From Candidatus Nitrosopumilus limneticus (GTDB lineage Archaea > Thermoproteota > Nitrososphaeria > Nitrososphaerales > Nitrosopumilaceae), in assembly GCA_022117465.1 (NCBI GenBank), contig JAHCGZ010000003.1, positions 124,001 through 188,000 of the forward strand: 64,000 nt of DNA, written 5' to 3'. Position 1 is the stretch's first letter. Every line of letters begins with the position of its first letter. The notes beneath the pieces were generated by a model, which ran no database searches, had not been told where the DNA came from, and saw nothing but the letters and a program-made list of their open reading frames with translations. A program made the translations under genes and the position numbers. Below, piece by piece: positions 61,833 to 64,000 of this stretch.

Positions 61833-63959
61833 ATGAATTCTCAAACTAAATTATTTCAAGCTGGAAGTTTTAATTTTCAATTAAATCATCTTGTTATAAT
61901 TGGAGTATTGATTTTGGCTTTTTCAACATCATTTCTAATAAGAACTCAAGGTAGTCAATTTGGATTTGAATTAAATGAGTTTGATCCATTTTTTAATTTT
62001 CGAGCTACTGAGTATCTTGTAGAAAACGGTTTTTCAGAATATCTACAATGGAATGATGATAAAAGTTGGTATCCTCATGGAAGAGATGTATCTGCTACTT
62101 CTCAAGTGATGCTTCATGTTACAGCAGCTATTACCTATCAAATATTTGGAGGAAATTTAAGCCTGTATGACTTTACTATACTATTTCCTGCAATAATTGG
62201 TTCTCTTACTGTAGTTGTAATTTTTCTTTTGGTGAGATTATTTGCAGGTACATCTGCAGGTCTTTTTGCATCTATGCTTTTTGCAATATCTTTACCTATT
62301 GTTATGAGAGGTTCTCTTGGGTGGTTTAAATCAGAACCATTAGGAATTTTTTATGGACTTTTAGGTGTGTATTTATTTTTAAGTGCAATAAATTCTAGTA
62401 ATAAAAAAATAATATTTTCAAAAATTATTTTTGGAGCAATAATACTGAGTTTTGCAATGGCATCATGGGGAGGAAATCAATTTTTCATAATTCCTTTAGG
62501 ATTATTTATTTTAGTTTTACCATTTTTTAAAAAGGATCACAAAATTTTACTATGGAGTGTTCCATTATTTGTTACAATATTTCTTTTAATTTCAAGTACA
62601 TTTGAAAGACCTGGACCAAGTATTGTATATGGATTAGCTGGTCTTTCACTAATAATTCCAACAATGTTTCTCATTAGTAGTATATTTATTCAAAAAATAA
62701 GTAAAAATGAGCAAAAATTCAGAAATACTCTAATTTTATTAATTTGTATTATTATAATTGGATCATTTCTATTGATTCTAAACAACGAATCAAAAACTTT
62801 ACCTTTACCTTCTTTTAGATATCTAAATGCAATTAATCCATTTTTAACTACTACAGATCCTTTAACTGACTCTGTTGCAGAACATGCTACTACAACTTTA
62901 CAACAATCTTTTTTCTTTCATTCAATTTTGATGATTTTTTCTGGAATATCTGTGTGGTTAATTTTATCTAAAAAATCCTCTGAAACTAATATAAAAAATG
63001 AATTCAAAGCATTCATCATTATTATTGGAATTACTGGTGTCTATATTAGTTCAGCATTTATAAGATTAGAAGTATTTGCATCTATTTCATTAATCATTCT
63101 TACTTCTGTTGGTTTGTCAATTTTAAGTAGAGAAATTTTTAAAATATATTTATCTGGAAAAAGATCTTATTTTATAAAAATTTGTTTTGTCGTAATTATT
63201 TTATCACTTTTTATTATTCCACTTTGTTTTCCAGCAGGTAATTGGATTACTTCTGCTAATTTTCCTGCAACAATACTAAATGGAGGAACTTTTAATCCTC
63301 CAACTAATGATTGGTTAGAAACACTAGAATGGATCAAAATGAATACTCCTGAAAATGCAGTTGTTGCAGCATGGTGGGATTATGGATATTGGATTCAAAC
63401 ATTAGGTGATAGAGCATCGTTAGCTGATAATTCAACACTAAATGATACAATCATTGAAAACATTGCTAAAATGTTTCTTAGTTCTCCTGATGATAGTTGG
63501 AATATGCTTAAAGAGATGAAGGCTGATTATGTGGTTGTATTTGTTGCAGCTAAAAAAGTAGGTGATACTCCAGACGGTCAACCATTATATGTTTTAAATG
63601 GCGGTGGAGATGAATCTAAAATGCCATGGTTTGTTAGAATTTCAGAAATGCCATACAATAATTATGTAGAATTAGATGGTGTAACACCTACTGTTTATTT
63701 TTGGAATGAAACAATGTTAGGTAAAATGATCCCATATACACCTCAACTATACTATAATGATCAACTCGAAAAGCAAGCAGAATCTTACATAGCTGGATAT
63801 ACTCTAATTTTTACTAAAGATATAAAATTTAGTGATGATACTGATCCAGTAAAATTAGTTTATTCATCATCTAGTTTCAATGATGATGATCGTGGAAGCA
63901 TGACTAATGTACTAGTTTATCAAATTAATAAAAATTATTCTCCTCAAATTCAAAAATAG
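61833..63959 (+). CDS. aglB: Dolichyl-phosphooligosaccharide-protein glycotransferase (AglB/Stt3)
   Basis: The oligosaccharyltransferase that moves a lipid-linked glycan to Asn in N-x-S/T of surface proteins. A 708-residue polytopic protein: the first external loop contains 'FDPFFNFRATEYL' near residue 49 with the catalytic Asp, then about twelve membrane segments through residue 480, and an external C-terminal domain with 'AAWWDYGYW' (WWDYG motif, about residues 512-518). It ends 41 bases from the window edge. The first hydrophobic segment is at about 20-40. It lies 51 bases after the radical SAM gene. Confidence 0.93.
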   Translation: MNSQTKLFQAGSFNFQLNHLVIIGVLILAFSTSFLIRTQGSQFGFELNEFDPFFNFRATEYLVENGFSEYLQWNDDKSWYPHGRDVSATSQVMLHVTAAITYQIFGGNLSLYDFTILFPAIIGSLTVVVIFLLVRLFAGTSAGLFASMLFAISLPIVMRGSLGWFKSEPLGIFYGLLGVYLFLSAINSSNKKIIFSKIIFGAIILSFAMASWGGNQFFIIPLGLFILVLPFFKKDHKILLWSVPLFVTIFLLISSTFERPGPSIVYGLAGLSLIIPTMFLISSIFIQKISKNEQKFRNTLILLICIIIIGSFLLILNNESKTLPLPSFRYLNAINPFLTTTDPLTDSVAEHATTTLQQSFFFHSILMIFSGISVWLILSKKSSETNIKNEFKAFIIIIGITGVYISSAFIRLEVFASISLIILTSVGLSILSREIFKIYLSGKRSYFIKICFVVIILSLFIIPLCFPAGNWITSANFPATILNGGTFNPPTNDWLETLEWIKMNTPENAVVAAWWDYGYWIQTLGDRASLADNSTLNDTIIENIAKMFLSSPDDSWNMLKEMKADYVVVFVAAKKVGDTPDGQPLYVLNGGGDESKMPWFVRISEMPYNNYVELDGVTPTVYFWNETMLGKMIPYTPQLYYNDQLEKQAESYIAGYTLIFTKDIKFSDDTDPVKLVYSSSSFNDDDRGSMTNVLVYQINKNYSPQIQK

Positions 63960-64000
63960 TATTTTTTAATACAATAGGTTAAAAGTAATAGATTTAATTT

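Overview
The window is a gene-dense, AT-rich stretch of an archaeal chromosome, most likely a marine ammonia-oxidising thaumarchaeon (Nitrososphaerota, Nitrosopumilus-like). Evidence for an archaeon: two-subunit primase (PriL/PriS), aIF2 alpha and gamma, Nop10, S6e, L2, GatDE, Pelota, a Cdc48-type ATPase, RPA, an Lsm protein, AglB and a 7S SRP RNA. Evidence for this lineage: an ESCRT-III (CdvB-type) protein, long dispersed cobalamin loci, the aconitase-X (archaeal mevalonate) pair and a tetraether-synthase-like radical SAM protein, next to bacterial-type genes (GrpE-DnaK-DnaJ, MetK, UPF0182). No amo genes are in view, so the genus is inferred. TTG and GTG starts and very short leaders are common.

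Layout. 1-2.9 kb: small zinc protein, glycosyltransferase, ThiI-like protein with a degenerate catalytic domain. 2.9-5.5 kb: sulfate assimilation (cysH, frameshifted; sat) and an exported anchored protein. 5.5-10.3 kb: endonuclease III, both aconitase-X subunits, an Rqc2/NEMF homologue, a small membrane protein. 10.3-13.2 kb: cbiT-cbiL-cbiF facing a glutamate-racemase-fold protein without catalytic cysteines. 13.2-18.6 kb: ESCRT-III, glyS, nfo, priL-priS. 18.6-23 kb: a large UPF0182 membrane protein, a glutamine amidotransferase, a C39-like/TPR protein, tRNA-Gly. 23-27 kb: two tiny zinc ribbons and translation genes (S6e, aIF2 gamma, PIN protein; aIF2 alpha, Nop10). 27-32.5 kb: second cobalamin locus (cobO, cbiA frameshifted, cbiC, cbiX, cbiG, cbiD). 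32.6-42 kb: SDR protein, metK, lsm, RadB-like, RPA, ABC exporter, nucleotide-sugar enzymes, tRNA-Gln. 42-46.5 kb: grpE-dnaK-dnaJ and a HAD nucleotidase. 46.5-52 kb: tRNA-Leu, gatE (frameshifted), gatD, Cdc48. 52-58 kb: L2, acylphosphatase, SRP RNA, Ncs6/TtuA, site-2 protease, CutA, Pelota. 58-64 kb: a C/D box sRNA, YjbQ, DtxR and TrmB-like regulators, tetraether-synthase-like radical SAM enzyme, AglB.

The genes form a few functional groups: corrin ring synthesis from cobalt insertion to adenosylation; Gln-tRNA(Gln) made by GatDE with tRNA-Gln(TTG) in the same window; ribosome rescue and quality control (Pelota, Rqc2 homologue, Cdc48); and the cell envelope (tetraether lipids, N-glycosylation, glycosyltransferases, sugar dehydrogenase).

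Three otherwise intact genes (cysH, cbiA, gatE) are each broken by a single base in an A-run; sequencing or assembly error is the simplest explanation. The only gene-free stretch over about 300 bases is 53601-53976, which holds the SRP RNA and its promoter. The most interesting points are a likely C/D box guide RNA, two catalytically dead-looking enzyme folds (ThiI-like and MurI-like), a chelatase whose metal site has moved to the C-terminal half, and possible operators upstream of the tetraether-synthase-like gene and the ESCRT-III gene.
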